Shown piece after piece: positions 25,064 to 36,027 of a stretch of DNA of 64,000 bases. This DNA comes from Sphingobacteriales bacterium. Its GTDB lineage: Bacteria; Bacteroidota; Bacteroidia; Chitinophagales; UBA2359. Below the pieces are notes generated by a model. It was not told where the DNA came from. It saw only the letters and a program-made list of their open reading frames with translations, and ran no database searches. The translations under genes and the position numbers were made by a program. Each line of letters starts with the position of its first letter. Within the stretch, counting starts at the first letter, position 1. The stretch lies in the NCBI GenBank assembly GCA_016711285.1, contig JADJTG010000002.1, positions 806,001-870,000 on the forward strand. Direction: 5' to 3'.

Positions 25064-27940
25064 TTAGTGTTTTGTAAAGTGATGAATATAGTTTCTTCCT
25101 TGAATTTGCGCTTTTACAAAATAGCTGCCGCTCGCCAAGTGCCGCACATCTATTTGATTATCAATGCCTTTTTGCGCCAATCGCAAGCGACCCGCCGCAT
25201 CGTAAATCTCTACGCTTTCTATTGTTTCACTGCTGTTGAGCGTGATAAAATCGCTGGCGGGATTGGGAAATACTACAAAAAAGTCTTCGCTGTGGGCATC
25301 GTACAATACCAACATCTGCGAAAAATCATCTGTGCCATCTCTGTTTTGCTGCCGCAAACGATAATAATTCAAGCCCGACAAAGGCTGTGCATCGCTGAAA
25401 GTGTAGCTATGTGCCTTGCCCGCCGCCGCCACTTTACCAATCACCGACCAACTCCGACCGTCTGCGCTGCGCTGTACCTCAAAAAAATCACTCGCATACT
25501 CCGCCGCCGTCGCCCACTCCAAAACATTTGCCGCAGTTGTACATTTGCCTCTGAAATACAGATAATCCACCGACAAAGGTGATAGTTCTATCACGGCAGT
25601 TTCGGTGGTATTCGTTACAATCGGGAAATTGTAGTCAAAATAAATTTCGGCGGTATTTTTGAGGTTGCTGCCTATCACCACACTGTCGGCGGCTTTGATT
25701 TTGAATGCCACAAATCCGTGACTTTCCGGCTCGTTGGTAGTGCTGTCCGGCAGATTGATGTTCTCAAAAAACACTTCCAAGGTGCGGTTTTCCAAGCGCA
25801 GACGATAATCGTGGCTCGCCGCTACCATTTGGAAAGTAGAAATATCCAAATTATCCGCCAACTCATCTTTCACCACCACCTGTATTGCCTCCGCGCTGCC
25901 CGTGTTTTGAAAGCGAATGACGTAATGCAAATAATCATCTATATTTTTTACCTCAATTTGCGAGCCTTGCAAGCAGGTTTTGTCGTTGGGGTCGAATGAA
26001 TTAACAACAGTTTGGCGCAAAGCGGAGCTATTGTCTTCGGGCGTTTCGTCTGTTTGCGGATAATTGATGTATGCCAGAAAAGTAATTTCATCGCCGCCAT
26101 TCAGAGGTGGTGTTTCTTGTGGCGTGTTCAGGTTGAGTGTAACATTAATACTGCGGCTCTCAAAAGGTTGCAAATCGGCGAAACTCCAAGTGAGGAGGCT
26201 GTCGCTTTGGGCAAGTGTGGGCGAAGCCGACACAAAATCCAATACGCTGTCGTCAAATTGAAGGTGAATACTGCCGCTTTCTTTTTGGTTGCCTTTGTTT
26301 TTGTAGGTAATTTGGTAGTTGGCATTAAAGCCCGGGCGGGCGGGATTTAGCGGAAGGAGCGTAATTTCCAAATCGTGGTGCGTGCCATTGGGCGCGATGC
26401 AGAAATTTTGGGTAACAGAGATATTATCGTCCTCTGTAAAGTTGAAAGTAGCCGCATTTACCGAAAAATAAGGATTTTCTAAGAAAGGCTGTAAGGTATA
26501 AGTACCCGCATTACAATATAGCTCATATTTTCCCAAATTATCTGAAACGGTATAGCCGCCTTCCGCATCATCTTCAACTTGTATAATTTGATAGCTCAAA
26601 GGCGCATCATTTTCATCACAACCATTATTTTCATTATCAAAAATGATATTACCCGAAATGGTATTGTAATTGCCGCCCGGCTCAAAAAAGCAATAGGTAT
26701 TTACTTGGCAGTTGATTAAGCCATTTTGTATTGCTTTATTTTTTACACTTGCTAACTGACTTACATCACAACAGATATAAGCAAGGTTGGGGTTATTAGA
26801 AAAATTTAAAACACCTTCATTACTGCCATTTTTTATCAATAAGCTGCTCAGTTGATTTTCATAACAATATAAAGTTTTCAAATTGGGTAAATTAGAAACA
26901 TCTAAACTCGTTAGTTGATTATCAGAACACCATAAATATTTCAAATTGGGTAAATTAGAAACATCTAAACTCGTCAGTTGATTAGAATGACACTGCAAAT
27001 TTTTCAAATTGGATAAACCAGCTACATCTAAACTCGTCAGTTGATTTTCATAACAATATAAAGCTGTCAAATTGGGTAAATCAGCTACATCTAAACTCGT
27101 CAGTTGATTATCAGGACAACCCAAATGTTTCAAATTGACTAAACCAGATACATCTAAACTACTCAGTTGATTATCAGAACAAGATAAATATTCCAAATTG
27201 ACTAAATCAGATACATCTAAACTCGTCAGTTGATTATCAGAACAAGATAAATATTCCAAATTGACTAAATCAGATACATCTAAACTCGTCAGTTGATTAA
27301 CCTCACAACTTAAAAATTTTAAATTGGGTAAATCAGATACATCTAAACTCGTCAAACCATTCCACCCACAGCCTAAATTTTGCAAATTGGATAAATCAGC
27401 GACTTCCAAACTAGTCAGTTGATTATTAGAACAATATAAACTTTGCAAATTGGGTAAATTAGAAATCTCTAAACCTAAACTCGTAAGTTGATTTCTACTA
27501 CAATCTAAAGTTTGCAAATTAGGTAAATTAGAAACCTCTAAACCTAAACTCGTCAGTTGATTTCTACTACAATCTAAAGTTTGCAAATTGGGTAAATCAG
27601 CTAACTCTAAATTATTCAGTTGATTAGAAGCACAATCTAAATATTGCAAATTGGGCAAATTAGCTAACTCTAAACCCGTTAATTGATTACCATTGCAATT
27701 TAAACCTTGCAAATTGATAAATGCCTCAATGCCTGTTAAATCTGAAATACTTTTATTGTATAAATACAAAGTATCCACCGCCTCCGCCTCTGCCACCTGT
27801 ATTTCGCCATCGCTGTTGGTGTCAATTTTCGGGTAGTAATTCAAAAGGGCGTTTTTGAAATTTGGGTCGGGGATATTCACAATTTGGGCGGTGGCAAAAT
27901 GTGTGTAGCAGATCGCCAAAAAAATAAAAATCGTTCTCAT
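25064..27940 (-). CDS. Leucine-rich-repeat surface protein with T9SS sorting domain (copy 1)
   Basis: This 958-residue exported protein has a signal peptide at 1-18 (ending CYTHFATAQ), a calcium-loop-like segment DTNSDGEIQVAEAEA (about 38-52) and about 14 leucine-rich repeats of 21-23 residues with consensus LxxLxCxxNQLTSLDVSxLxN (about 70-375). A cap follows (FSNNPNLAYICCD), then carboxypeptidase-regulatory-like and DUF11/DUF7619-like beta domains (about 400-800) and a T9SS type A sorting domain (VVFPNPASDFITLN to the end). It is predicted to be exposed on the cell surface for adhesion or recognition. Adjacent repeats near 27160-27300 are nearly identical at the DNA level, so repeat number may vary. 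It sits 4 bp after copy 2. Confidence 0.9.
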   Translation of the reverse strand: MRTIFIFLAICYTHFATAQIVNIPDPNFKNALLNYYPKIDTNSDGEIQVAEAEAVDTLYLYNKSISDLTGIEAFINLQGLNCNGNQLTGLELANLPNLQYLDCASNQLNNLELADLPNLQTLDCSRNQLTSLGLEVSNLPNLQTLDCSRNQLTSLGLEISNLPNLQSLYCSNNQLTSLEVADLSNLQNLGCGWNGLTSLDVSDLPNLKFLSCEVNQLTSLDVSDLVNLEYLSCSDNQLTSLDVSDLVNLEYLSCSDNQLSSLDVSGLVNLKHLGCPDNQLTSLDVADLPNLTALYCYENQLTSLDVAGLSNLKNLQCHSNQLTSLDVSNLPNLKYLWCSDNQLTSLDVSNLPNLKTLYCYENQLSSLLIKNGSNEGVLNFSNNPNLAYICCDVSQLASVKNKAIQNGLINCQVNTYCFFEPGGNYNTISGNIIFDNENNGCDENDAPLSYQIIQVEDDAEGGYTVSDNLGKYELYCNAGTYTLQPFLENPYFSVNAATFNFTEDDNISVTQNFCIAPNGTHHDLEITLLPLNPARPGFNANYQITYKNKGNQKESGSIHLQFDDSVLDFVSASPTLAQSDSLLTWSFADLQPFESRSINVTLNLNTPQETPPLNGGDEITFLAYINYPQTDETPEDNSSALRQTVVNSFDPNDKTCLQGSQIEVKNIDDYLHYVIRFQNTGSAEAIQVVVKDELADNLDISTFQMVAASHDYRLRLENRTLEVFFENINLPDSTTNEPESHGFVAFKIKAADSVVIGSNLKNTAEIYFDYNFPIVTNTTETAVIELSPLSVDYLYFRGKCTTAANVLEWATAAEYASDFFEVQRSADGRSWSVIGKVAAAGKAHSYTFSDAQPLSGLNYYRLRQQNRDGTDDFSQMLVLYDAHSEDFFVVFPNPASDFITLNSSETIESVEIYDAAGRLRLAQKGIDNQIDVRHLASGSYFVKAQIQGRNYIHHFTKH

Positions 27941-27944
27941 AGTT

Positions 27945-30325
27945 TTAGTGTTTTGTGAAATGATGGATATAATTTCTTCCCTGAATTTGCGCTTTTACAA
28001 AATAACTTCCACTCGCAAAACTCCGCACATCTATCTGATTACCAATGCCTTTTTGTGCCAATCGCAAGCGTCCCGCCGCATCGTAAATTTCTACGCCCTC
28101 TATTATCTCGCTGCTGTTGAGCGTGATGAAATCACTTGCCGGATTGGGCGAAATAAAAATGTTTATATCCGCCGCATCGCCGCCTATCGCCAACATCTGC
28201 GAAAAATCATCTGTGCCATCTCTGTTTTGTTGCCGCAAACGATAGTAATTCAAGCCCGACAAAGGCTGCGCATCGCTGAAAGTGTAGCTATGCGCCTTGC
28301 CCGCCGCCGCCACTTTGCCCAGCACCGACCAACTCCGACCGTCTGCGCTGCGCTGTACCTCAAAAAAATCACTCGCATACTCCGCCGCCGTTGCCCACTC
28401 CAAAATATTTTCCGCCACTGCACGCTTGCCCCTGAAATATAACCAATCCACCGACAAAGGTGACAGTTCTATCACGGCGGTTTCGGTGGTATTCGTTACA
28501 ATCGGGAAATTGTAGTCAAAATAAATTTCGGCGGTATTTTTCAGGTTGCTGCCTATTGTCACACTGTCGGCGGCTTTGATTTTGAACGCCACAAATCCGT
28601 GACTTTCCGGCTCGTTGGTGGTGCTGTCGGGCAGATTGATGTTCTCAAAAAACACTTCCAAGGTGCGGTTTTCCAAGCGCAGACGATAATCGTGGCTCGC
28701 TGCTACCATCTGAAAAGTGGAAATATCCAAATTATCCGCCAACTCATCTTTCACCACCACTTGAATGGCTTCCGCACTGCCCGTATTTTGAAAACGAATG
28801 ACGTAATGCAGGTAATCGTCTATGTTTTTTACCTCAATTTGTGAGCCTTGCAAGCAAGTTTTGTCGTTGGGGTCGTAAGAATTGACGACTGTTTGGCGCA
28901 AAGCGGAGCTATTGTCTTCGGGCGTTTCGTCTGTTTGCGGATAATTGATGTATGCCAAAAAAGTAATTTCATCGCCGCCGTTCAGAGGCGGTGTTTCTTG
29001 CGGCGTGTTCAGGTTAAGTGTAACATTAATACTGCGGCTTTCAAAAGGCTGCAAGTCGGCGAAACTCCAAGTGAGGAGGCTGTCGCTTTGGGCGGCAAGT
29101 GTGGGCGAAGCCGACACAAAATCCAATACGCTGTCGTCAAATTGCAGGTGAATACTGCCGCTTTCGGTTTGTGTGCCTTTGTTTTTATAGGTAATTTGGT
29201 ATTGAGCATTAAAACCCGGGCGGGCGGGATTTAGCGGAAGGAGCGTAATTTCCAAATCGTGGTGTGTGCCGTTGGGCGCGATGCAGAAATTTTGAGTAAC
29301 AGAGATATTATCGTCCTCCGTAAAGTTGAAAGTAGCAGAACTTACCGAAAAATAAAGATTTTCTAAGAAAGGCTGTAATGTATATGTACCCGCATTACAA
29401 TAAAATTTATAATCTCCCGAATTATCACAAACCGTATAACCGCCTTCCGCATCATCTTCAACTTGTATAATTTGATAATTCAAAGGCACATCATTTTCAT
29501 CACAACCATTATTTTCATCATCAAAAATAACATTGCCTAAAATGGTATTGTAGTTACCGCCTAATTCAAAAGAGCAATAAGTATTGATTAGACAGTTGTT
29601 TAATCCGTTTGCTGTTGCTTTATTTCTTACATATTCTAATTGGCTTTCATCGCAGCAGATATAAGCGAGATTGGGGTTATTTGAAAAATATAAACCTTGG
29701 TTTGTATTACCACCATTTTCATTAATTCCATTTTTTATAAACAAACTCGTCAGTTGATTAAAAGAACAAATTAAATATTGCAAATTGATTAAATTAGATA
29801 CATCTAACTTACTTAGTTGATTACCATAACAAAATAAATATTGTAAATTGGTTAAATTATTTATTTCTAAACTACTCAGTTGATTAAAAGAACAATGTAA
29901 ATATTGTAAATTGGTTAAATTATTTATTTCTAAACTACTCAGTTGATTATCACTACAATCTAAAGTTTGCAAATTGACTAAATTGGAAATGTCTAAACTA
30001 CTCAGTTGATTATCACCACAATCTAAATATTCTAAATTAACTAAATCAGATACTTCTAAAACCGTTAGTTCATTTCCAGAACAATTCAAGTGTTGTAAAT
30101 TTAAAAAGCCTTAATACCCGTTAAATCTGTAATATTCTTATTAAATAAATACAACGAATCCACCGCCTCCGCCTCTGCCACCTGTATTTCGCCATCGTTG
30201 TTGGTGTCAATGATAGGGCTGTGGTTCAAAAGGGCGTTTTTGAAATTTGGGTCGGGGATATTTACAATTTGGGCGGTGGCAAAATGGGTGTAACAGATTG
30301 CCAAAAAAATAAAAATCGTTCTCAT
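27945..30325 (-). CDS. Leucine-rich-repeat surface protein with T9SS sorting domain (copy 2), one frameshift
   Basis: Same architecture as copy 1: the same signal peptide, the calcium loop DTNNDGEIQVAEAEA, only six or seven LRR units, then nearly identical beta domains and a sorting domain (ISPNPASDFITLN). The frame starting at 30325 stops after 74 residues at 30101, and the rest (714 residues) is in another frame. Adding one T in the run at about 30103-30107 gives DLTGIKAFLNLQHLNCSGN, matching copy 1. So the intact gene spans the whole interval, about 790 residues. The last three quarters are nearly identical to copy 1 while the LRR parts differ, suggesting gene conversion of the constant part. 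Confidence 0.85.
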
Positions 30326-30329
30326 AGTT

Positions 30330-32762
30330 TTAGTGTTTTGTAAAGTGATGGATATAGTTTCTTCCCTGAATTTGTGCTTTTACAAAATAACTGCCACTCG
30401 CAAAATTCCGCACATCTATTTGATGACCAATGCCTTTTTGCGCCAATCGCAAACGACCCGCCGCATCATAAATCTCTACACTCTCTATTATCTCGCTGCT
30501 GTTGAGCGTGATGAAATCGCTGGCGGGGTTGGGAAATACTGCAAAAAGTCTTCGCTGTGGGCATCGTACAATACCAACATCTGCGAAAATCATCTGGCAT
30601 CTCTGTTTTGCTGCCGCAAACGATAATATCAGCCCGACAGGCTGGCATCTGAAAGTGTACATCGCGCCGCCGCCACTTTGCCCAGCACCGACCAACCCGA
30701 CCGTCTGCGCTGCGCTGTACCCAAAAAATCACTCGCATACTCCGCCGCCGTCGCCCACTCCAAAACATTTGCCGCAGTTGTACATTTGCCTCTGAAATAC
30801 AGATAATCCACCGACAAAGGTGACAGTTCTATCACGGCGGTTTCGGTGGTGTTCGTTACAATCGGGAAATTGTAGTCAAAATAAATTTCGGCGGTGTTTT
30901 TGAGTTGGCTGCCTATTGCCACACTGTCGGCGGCTTTGATTTTGAACGCCACAAAACCGTGACTTTCCGGCTCGTTGGCGGTGCTGTCCGGCAAATTGAT
31001 GTTCTCAAAAAATACTTCCAAGATGCGGTTTTCCAAGCGGAGGCGATAATCGTGGCTCGCCGCCACCATCTGGAAAGTAGAAATATCCAAATTATCCACC
31101 AACTCATCTTTCACCACCACCTGTATTGCCTCCGCACTGCCTGTATTTTGAAAACGAATGACGTAATGCAGGTAATCGTCTATATTTTTTACATCAATTT
31201 GAGAACCTTGCAAGCAAGTTTTGTTGTTGGGGTCGTAAGAATCGACGACTGTTTGATTAAATGTAGAATTATTGTCGTTGGGGTTTCGTCTGTTTGTGGA
31301 TAATCGCTGTATGCCAGAAAATTCAAAACATCTCCGATGTTCAGAGGCGGTGTTTCTTGCGGCGAATTGAGGTTGAGTGTGAGGTTAATACTGCGGCTTT
31401 CAAAGGGCTGTAAGTTGGCGAAACTCAAGTGAGGAGGCTGTCGCTTTGGGCGGCAAGGGCGGGCGAAGCCGACACAAAATCCAATACGCTGTCGTCAAAT
31501 TGAAGGTAAATACTACCGCTTTCTTTTTGGTTGCCTTTGTTTCTGCAGATAATTTTATACTTTGCATCAAAACCCGGGCGGGCAGAATTTAGCGGATGGA
31601 ACGTAATTTCCAAATCGTGGTGCGTGCCGTTGGCGGTGATGCAGAAATTTTGGGTGGTGGTGAGATTTGTTTCGGTAAAGTTAAAAGTAGCAGCATTTAC
31701 AGAAAAATAAGGATTTTCTACAAAAGGTAGTAATGTATAAGTTCCTTTACCACAATATAATTTATAGCTTCCTGAATTATCAGAATTAATATAACTGCCT
31801 TCTGCACCGTCTTCAACTTGTATAAGTTGATTCGCTAATGGCACATCATTTTCATCACAACTATTATTTTCATTATCAAAGATGATGTTACCTGAAATAG
31901 TATTGTAATTACCGCCCGGCTCAAACGAACAATAGGTATTAACTTGGCAGTTGTTTAATCCAAATTCTACTGCTTTGTTTTTTACAAATTCCAATTGATC
32001 CGTATCACAGCAGATATAAGCAAGATTGGGGTTACTCCCAAAATAAAATACTGTTCCAAAATTATTACTTCCGTTTTTTAAAATTAGTATCTCCAATAAA
32101 TTATTTCCACAAGCAAAAGAATAAAGTGCCTTGCATTTGCTAACATCTAAATAGGTTAATTTGTTACCGTTACAATCAAAATATTTTAGACTTATAAGGT
32201 CATCAACATTTAATGAAGTTAATAAGTTTTGATAAGAATCTAATCCAGCAATTTTTGTTGAACCAGAAACATTTAGGTAGGTAAGTTGGTTGTTAAAACA
32301 GACTACTCCGTATAAATTTTTGAGTTCATGAACATCTAAACTATCTATAAAATTATTGGAATAGTCTAACATAGACAAATCCTTTAAATTTTGTACATTC
32401 AATTTTGCTAATGAGTTTTGATTACAATACAAATTTTTTAAATGTATCAAATTGCTGACATCTAATACACTTATATTATTTTGTGAACATCTAAAAAATT
32501 CAAGATTTACAAACACTTCAATCCCTGTTAAATCTGAAATACTTTTATTATTCAAATCTAGAGTACCCACTGCCTCCGCCTCTGCCACTTGTATTTCGTC
32601 ATCGTTGTTGGTGTCAATGGCGGGGTTGTGGCTCAAAAGGGCGTATTTGAAATTCGGGTCGGGGATATTCACAATTTGGGCGGTGGCAAAAAAAGTACCC
32701 AACAAAACCGCGCCCAAGAGTAGCCCGCCTTTGCCAAATAATGTCGTAAAGATGTGTTTCAT
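30330..32762 (-). pseudogene. Leucine-rich-repeat surface protein (copy 3), broken by multiple small deletions
   Basis: First gene of the cassette series. It has a different signal peptide (ending LGTFFATAQ), the calcium loop DTNNDDEIQVAEAEA, and diverged LRRs (RCSQNNISVLDVSNL). The beta and sorting domains are like copies 1 and 2. The frame is lost at about 31426 (one base missing in CTCC), at 31279-31283 (one G missing from the G-run), in a dense cluster of about ten 1-3-base deletions at 30590-30740, and at an A-run near 30543. Every lesion can be repaired by reference to copies 1 and 2. The lesions are all deletions, which fits poorly polished sequence in a repeat; genuine decay cannot be excluded. 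Confidence 0.8.
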
Positions 32763-33257
32763 AGCATCTATGTTTTTTTTATAGGGTTAATGGATAAAAA
32801 TCAAAGAGCAAAAAAAAGCGGGTTTGCAATAGGGGTTTGCAAGTGCTTTTTTTCTTCAACTACTATTTTGCTGATTTAGCCCTTTTGGGTGCTTATTTCG
32901 GCTGAACGCCGCGCTCCGCCGGAGGCTAAATCAACAGATATAGCAACATAGTAAATAGTGGATAGGCTGATGATGAGCAAGAAAACACACCGTATCAAAT
33001 GCTGTTCGGTGCTTTGCCTACTTATCACGCAACAAAATTGTAGGGAATTTGCATAGCTACAAAAATCAAAAAACACAAAAAATATTTTTTATTTAAAACG
33101 TTTTTCATATAGTTTTAAAAATAATACAGTTCATAAAAAATTAATAATCAATAATTTACAATTAAAAATTTAAAAGATTTATTTTATTAAAAAAATGTTG
33201 AAAATTTTTTAAAAAAATACTGTTTTTTTGTGTTTTAAATATTATTCCTTTGCACCG
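32763..33257. other. Intergenic region upstream of the LRR series
   Basis: About 495 bp between divergent genes. It is AT-rich except for a GC-rich hairpin island at 32872-32933. A 66-codon minus-strand frame over it has no protein-like character. The promoter of the LRR series must lie in the left part. Confidence 0.5.
32872..32933. repeat. GC-rich inverted-repeat island
   Basis: Perfect 10-bp terminal arms, TGATTTAGCC (32872-32881) and GGCTAAATCA (32924-32933), enclose 42 bp that are markedly GC-rich in a very AT-rich spacer. It resembles a REP- or MITE-like palindromic element. Only this copy is visible in the window. Confidence 0.45.
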
Positions 33258-34706
33258 ATGCACCAGAGCAAGGTATTTTCTTATCTCAAAACTTTCAGCG
33301 AAAAGGAATGGAAATCCTTTGAAAAATTTGTGCAGTCGCCTTATTTCGGCGGCTCGGAGTCTTTGCTGCATTTGTTGCAATATATCCGCAAATGGTCGCA
33401 AAAAGATTGGCAACACCGCCGCCTGCACCGCGAAGCCGCCTACCGATTTTTGTTTCCGAAAGATGCCGATATTCAGATTATCAAATTGCAGCAACTGATG
33501 AGCCTGCTCACCGCTTGCATTGAGCAATTTTGGGTGCAGCAACGCCTGACGGTGGAGGAAGATATGTATCAAATACAACTGGCGCACAGCCTCCAAATGC
33601 GCGGTTTGAAAGCGCATTGCGAAAGCAGCCGACACAAAACCCGCCAATTGTTGCAGCAGCAAGCCCTTCGTGCCGATGTCACTTTGTATCGCTACTACGA
33701 GTTGGCGGTGCAGCAACATCAGATGGTGGAGGCGGAGGCGGTGCGCAATGTAGAGCCTTGCTTGCAGGAAGTGATGGACAGCCTTGATGTTTTTTATTGT
33801 ACCAATAAATTGAGGTATTATTGCAAAGCCTTGAATTTCAAACGATTAAAACAACAACAACATTATAATTTCGGCTTCACTGAGCCGCTGCTCGATTTTG
33901 TAAAACAAGCGCGTTTTCTGCAATCTTCCCTCATTGAAATGTACTACTGCATTGCGCAAACGCTCTTGGCAGTGCCCGACAGCGAAGTTTTTTACAGGCA
34001 GTTCAAAGCGATTTTGCTCCAAAACGACCCCCTCATCAGCCGCGAAGAAAAACAACATCTTTTTATTTTTGCCATCAATTTTTGTATCGCCGAAATCAAT
34101 GCGGGCAAGCGCGAATACTGGAACGAAGTTTTTCATATTTACCAAACCGAAATAGATTTTGATTTGCTTTTGGTGCAGGGTATTGTTCCGGCAGCGAGCT
34201 ACCGCAATATTTTTGTGGTAGCCGAAATTTTGGGCGAGTTGGCGTGGTTAGATGATTTTTTGCTGAAGCACAAAGACAGAGTGGAGGCGGCGGCGTATCG
34301 CCTCAATGTGGCAAAACTGCGCTTTTTGCAGCAGCGGCATCGCACCGTTTTGCAGGAGTTGGAGCAACTCACCCCCGACGATAAACAAATGTTGCTCACT
34401 GCTAAATGCTTACAAATCAAGGCTTTGTATGAATTATATTGTCAAGATGAAAAAACGCTCCAGTACGAAGATGCTTTGAGTGCGCATTTGGTGAATTTTA
34501 CGAATTATTTGCACCGCAATAAAAGCATTTTGCCCACCAATTATGTGTATTATCTCAATTTTTGCAAGTATCTGCACCGCATTATAGTATGGGCAGATAT
34601 GCCGCAGCGTAATAGCAAAGAAAGGCAGCTTTTAGCCGATAAAATACAGAAAACCACCGAAATTACCGAAAAAAAATGGCTGCTTGACGTGTTGTCGCGC
34701 TTTTGA
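33258..34706 (+). CDS. Conserved Bacteroidota hypothetical protein, 482 residues, all-helical
   Basis: Starts at the ATG at 33258 (MHQSKVFSYLKTFSEKEWKSF). The protein is almost entirely helical, rich in Gln, Leu and aromatic residues, with no signal peptide or transmembrane span. The opening pattern (FSxLKTFSxxEWxxFxxFxxSPYF) is one I associate with large helical proteins of unknown function found in Saprospirales-like genomes; no enzyme motif is visible. It may form helical-repeat arrays like TPR proteins. It converges with the metal transporter gene. Confidence 0.7.
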   Translation: MHQSKVFSYLKTFSEKEWKSFEKFVQSPYFGGSESLLHLLQYIRKWSQKDWQHRRLHREAAYRFLFPKDADIQIIKLQQLMSLLTACIEQFWVQQRLTVEEDMYQIQLAHSLQMRGLKAHCESSRHKTRQLLQQQALRADVTLYRYYELAVQQHQMVEAEAVRNVEPCLQEVMDSLDVFYCTNKLRYYCKALNFKRLKQQQHYNFGFTEPLLDFVKQARFLQSSLIEMYYCIAQTLLAVPDSEVFYRQFKAILLQNDPLISREEKQHLFIFAINFCIAEINAGKREYWNEVFHIYQTEIDFDLLLVQGIVPAASYRNIFVVAEILGELAWLDDFLLKHKDRVEAAAYRLNVAKLRFLQQRHRTVLQELEQLTPDDKQMLLTAKCLQIKALYELYCQDEKTLQYEDALSAHLVNFTNYLHRNKSILPTNYVYYLNFCKYLHRIIVWADMPQRNSKERQLLADKIQKTTEITEKKWLLDVLSRF

Positions 34707-34727
34707 CAACATAGGGTTTTTGTATTT

Positions 34728-36027
34728 TTAATACGGAATTTGTTTGTCGTGCGGGTCGTATTTCGGATATTCCAATAATTTTTCCAACTCGCGCTCCAAT
34801 TCCGGCGTGAGGGCGTGCTCGATGGCTTCGGCGGTTTCGTGCAGGTGGTCGGGGGGCAATTTGAGGTAGCGTTGCATATACAATTCCCACAAACGGTGCA
34901 GCCGCACAATGCGTTTGCCTTGTTGCATACCCTCCTGCGACAATCGCCAGTTGTTGTTTTTTTGTAATACGGAATTTTTTTCGTTCTAAATATTTCAAGC
35001 CCGCTTGTAGTTCGGTTTGTGTGAAACTATGTAAATTTTTGAGCGATTCCAAAGACTGAAAACTCGAAAAATCATTGCTGCGCTCGCCTGCCATATAGAG
35101 GGTTTTGAGGATATTTTCGGTGAGCATTTTGTGCTGATACTGCCGTTTTTCGCGGTTTTTAAACAACCAGCCTTTTTTGGGAGCTATCAACACCGAAGTC
35201 CACAGCAGCAGCGTTAATATCACCACTATCCAAGGACCGGTGGGCATATCGGGCAGCAAATACGACACAAAAGCACCCAAAACACTCGCCACCGCCCCCA
35301 CTATCGCCGACAGCAGCACCAAAGTAGGCAGGTGGTCTGTCCAATAACGCGCCGCTACGGTGGGTATTATCAAAAGTGCCGCCATCAGTACCACGCCCAC
35401 CGCTTGTATGCCCGCCACAATGGTGAGTACGCTTGCCGCCGACAATACAATATTATAAAAACGAAGCGGAAGACCTAACGTTTGTGCATATTGCGCATCA
35501 AAAGCAATGAGCGAAAAGGGTTTGAAAAACAACAATAACACTAACAGCACCAAAGCGCACACCACCATATACAATTGCAGGTCGGAGGGCAGCAAGGAGG
35601 CAGCTTTGCCAAACAAAAAACGGTCTAATCCGCTTTGTGCGGCGTTGCCGCTGTGCTGTATGTAGGTGAGGAGCATCATTCCGCCCCCAAAAAAAAACGA
35701 CAGCACTATCCCCAAAGCGGTATCGCTTTTGATGCGGCTGCGACTTGTGATAATATTAACGGCAGCCACCGCTAACCAGCCCGTAGCCAAAGCACCCACC
35801 AGCAGTGCCAGCGTGTTTTTCTCGCCCGTTGCCAAAAAAGCAATACAAATACCCGGCAATACGGCGTGTGCCACCACATCGCCCACTAAGGCTTGGCGGC
35901 GCAATACCATAAAACTCCCCACCATTCCCGAACAAATACCAATCAGTATCAAGCCCAGCACCACAAAACGCACGTTGGGGTCGCTGAAATTGAAAAACTG
36001 AACGAGTATATCAAAAAAATTGCTCAC
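34728..36027 (-). CDS. Metal ABC transporter permease fused to a DtxR-type regulator domain, frameshifted
   Basis: Residues about 1-290 form a ZnuB/MntB/TroC-type permease with eight or nine membrane helices (SGMVGSFMVLRRQALVGDVVA is the family signature) that should import Mn, Zn or Fe. After a basic linker come a winged-helix-like segment (about 325-365) and a DtxR/MntR dimerisation and metal-binding domain with His and Glu ligands retained (HRLWELYMQRYL, HETAEAIEHAL, DPHDKQIPY). The frame breaks at a seven-base T-run (34958-34964). Removing one base joins FRITK to NNNWRLSQEGM and on to the stop at 34728. The start could be GTG at 36027 or TTG at 36063. The ATPase and binding-protein genes are not adjacent. 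Confidence 0.87.

Noticed and set aside
24974..25582. 202-codon plus-strand reading frame
   Set aside because: Nearly all of it is antisense to the 3' part of LRR copy 1, and the same shadow frame recurs opposite copies 2 and 3. Its first 20 codons in the spacer are too few to call a gene.
23553..32762. Fic gene plus LRR genes as one defence or effector system
   Set aside because: They are on opposite strands, convergent, with a truncated array end between them. No shared regulation or partner domain is visible.
32876..33076. 66-codon minus-strand frame in the LRR upstream spacer
   Set aside because: No family resemblance; it merely crosses the GC-rich inverted-repeat island.
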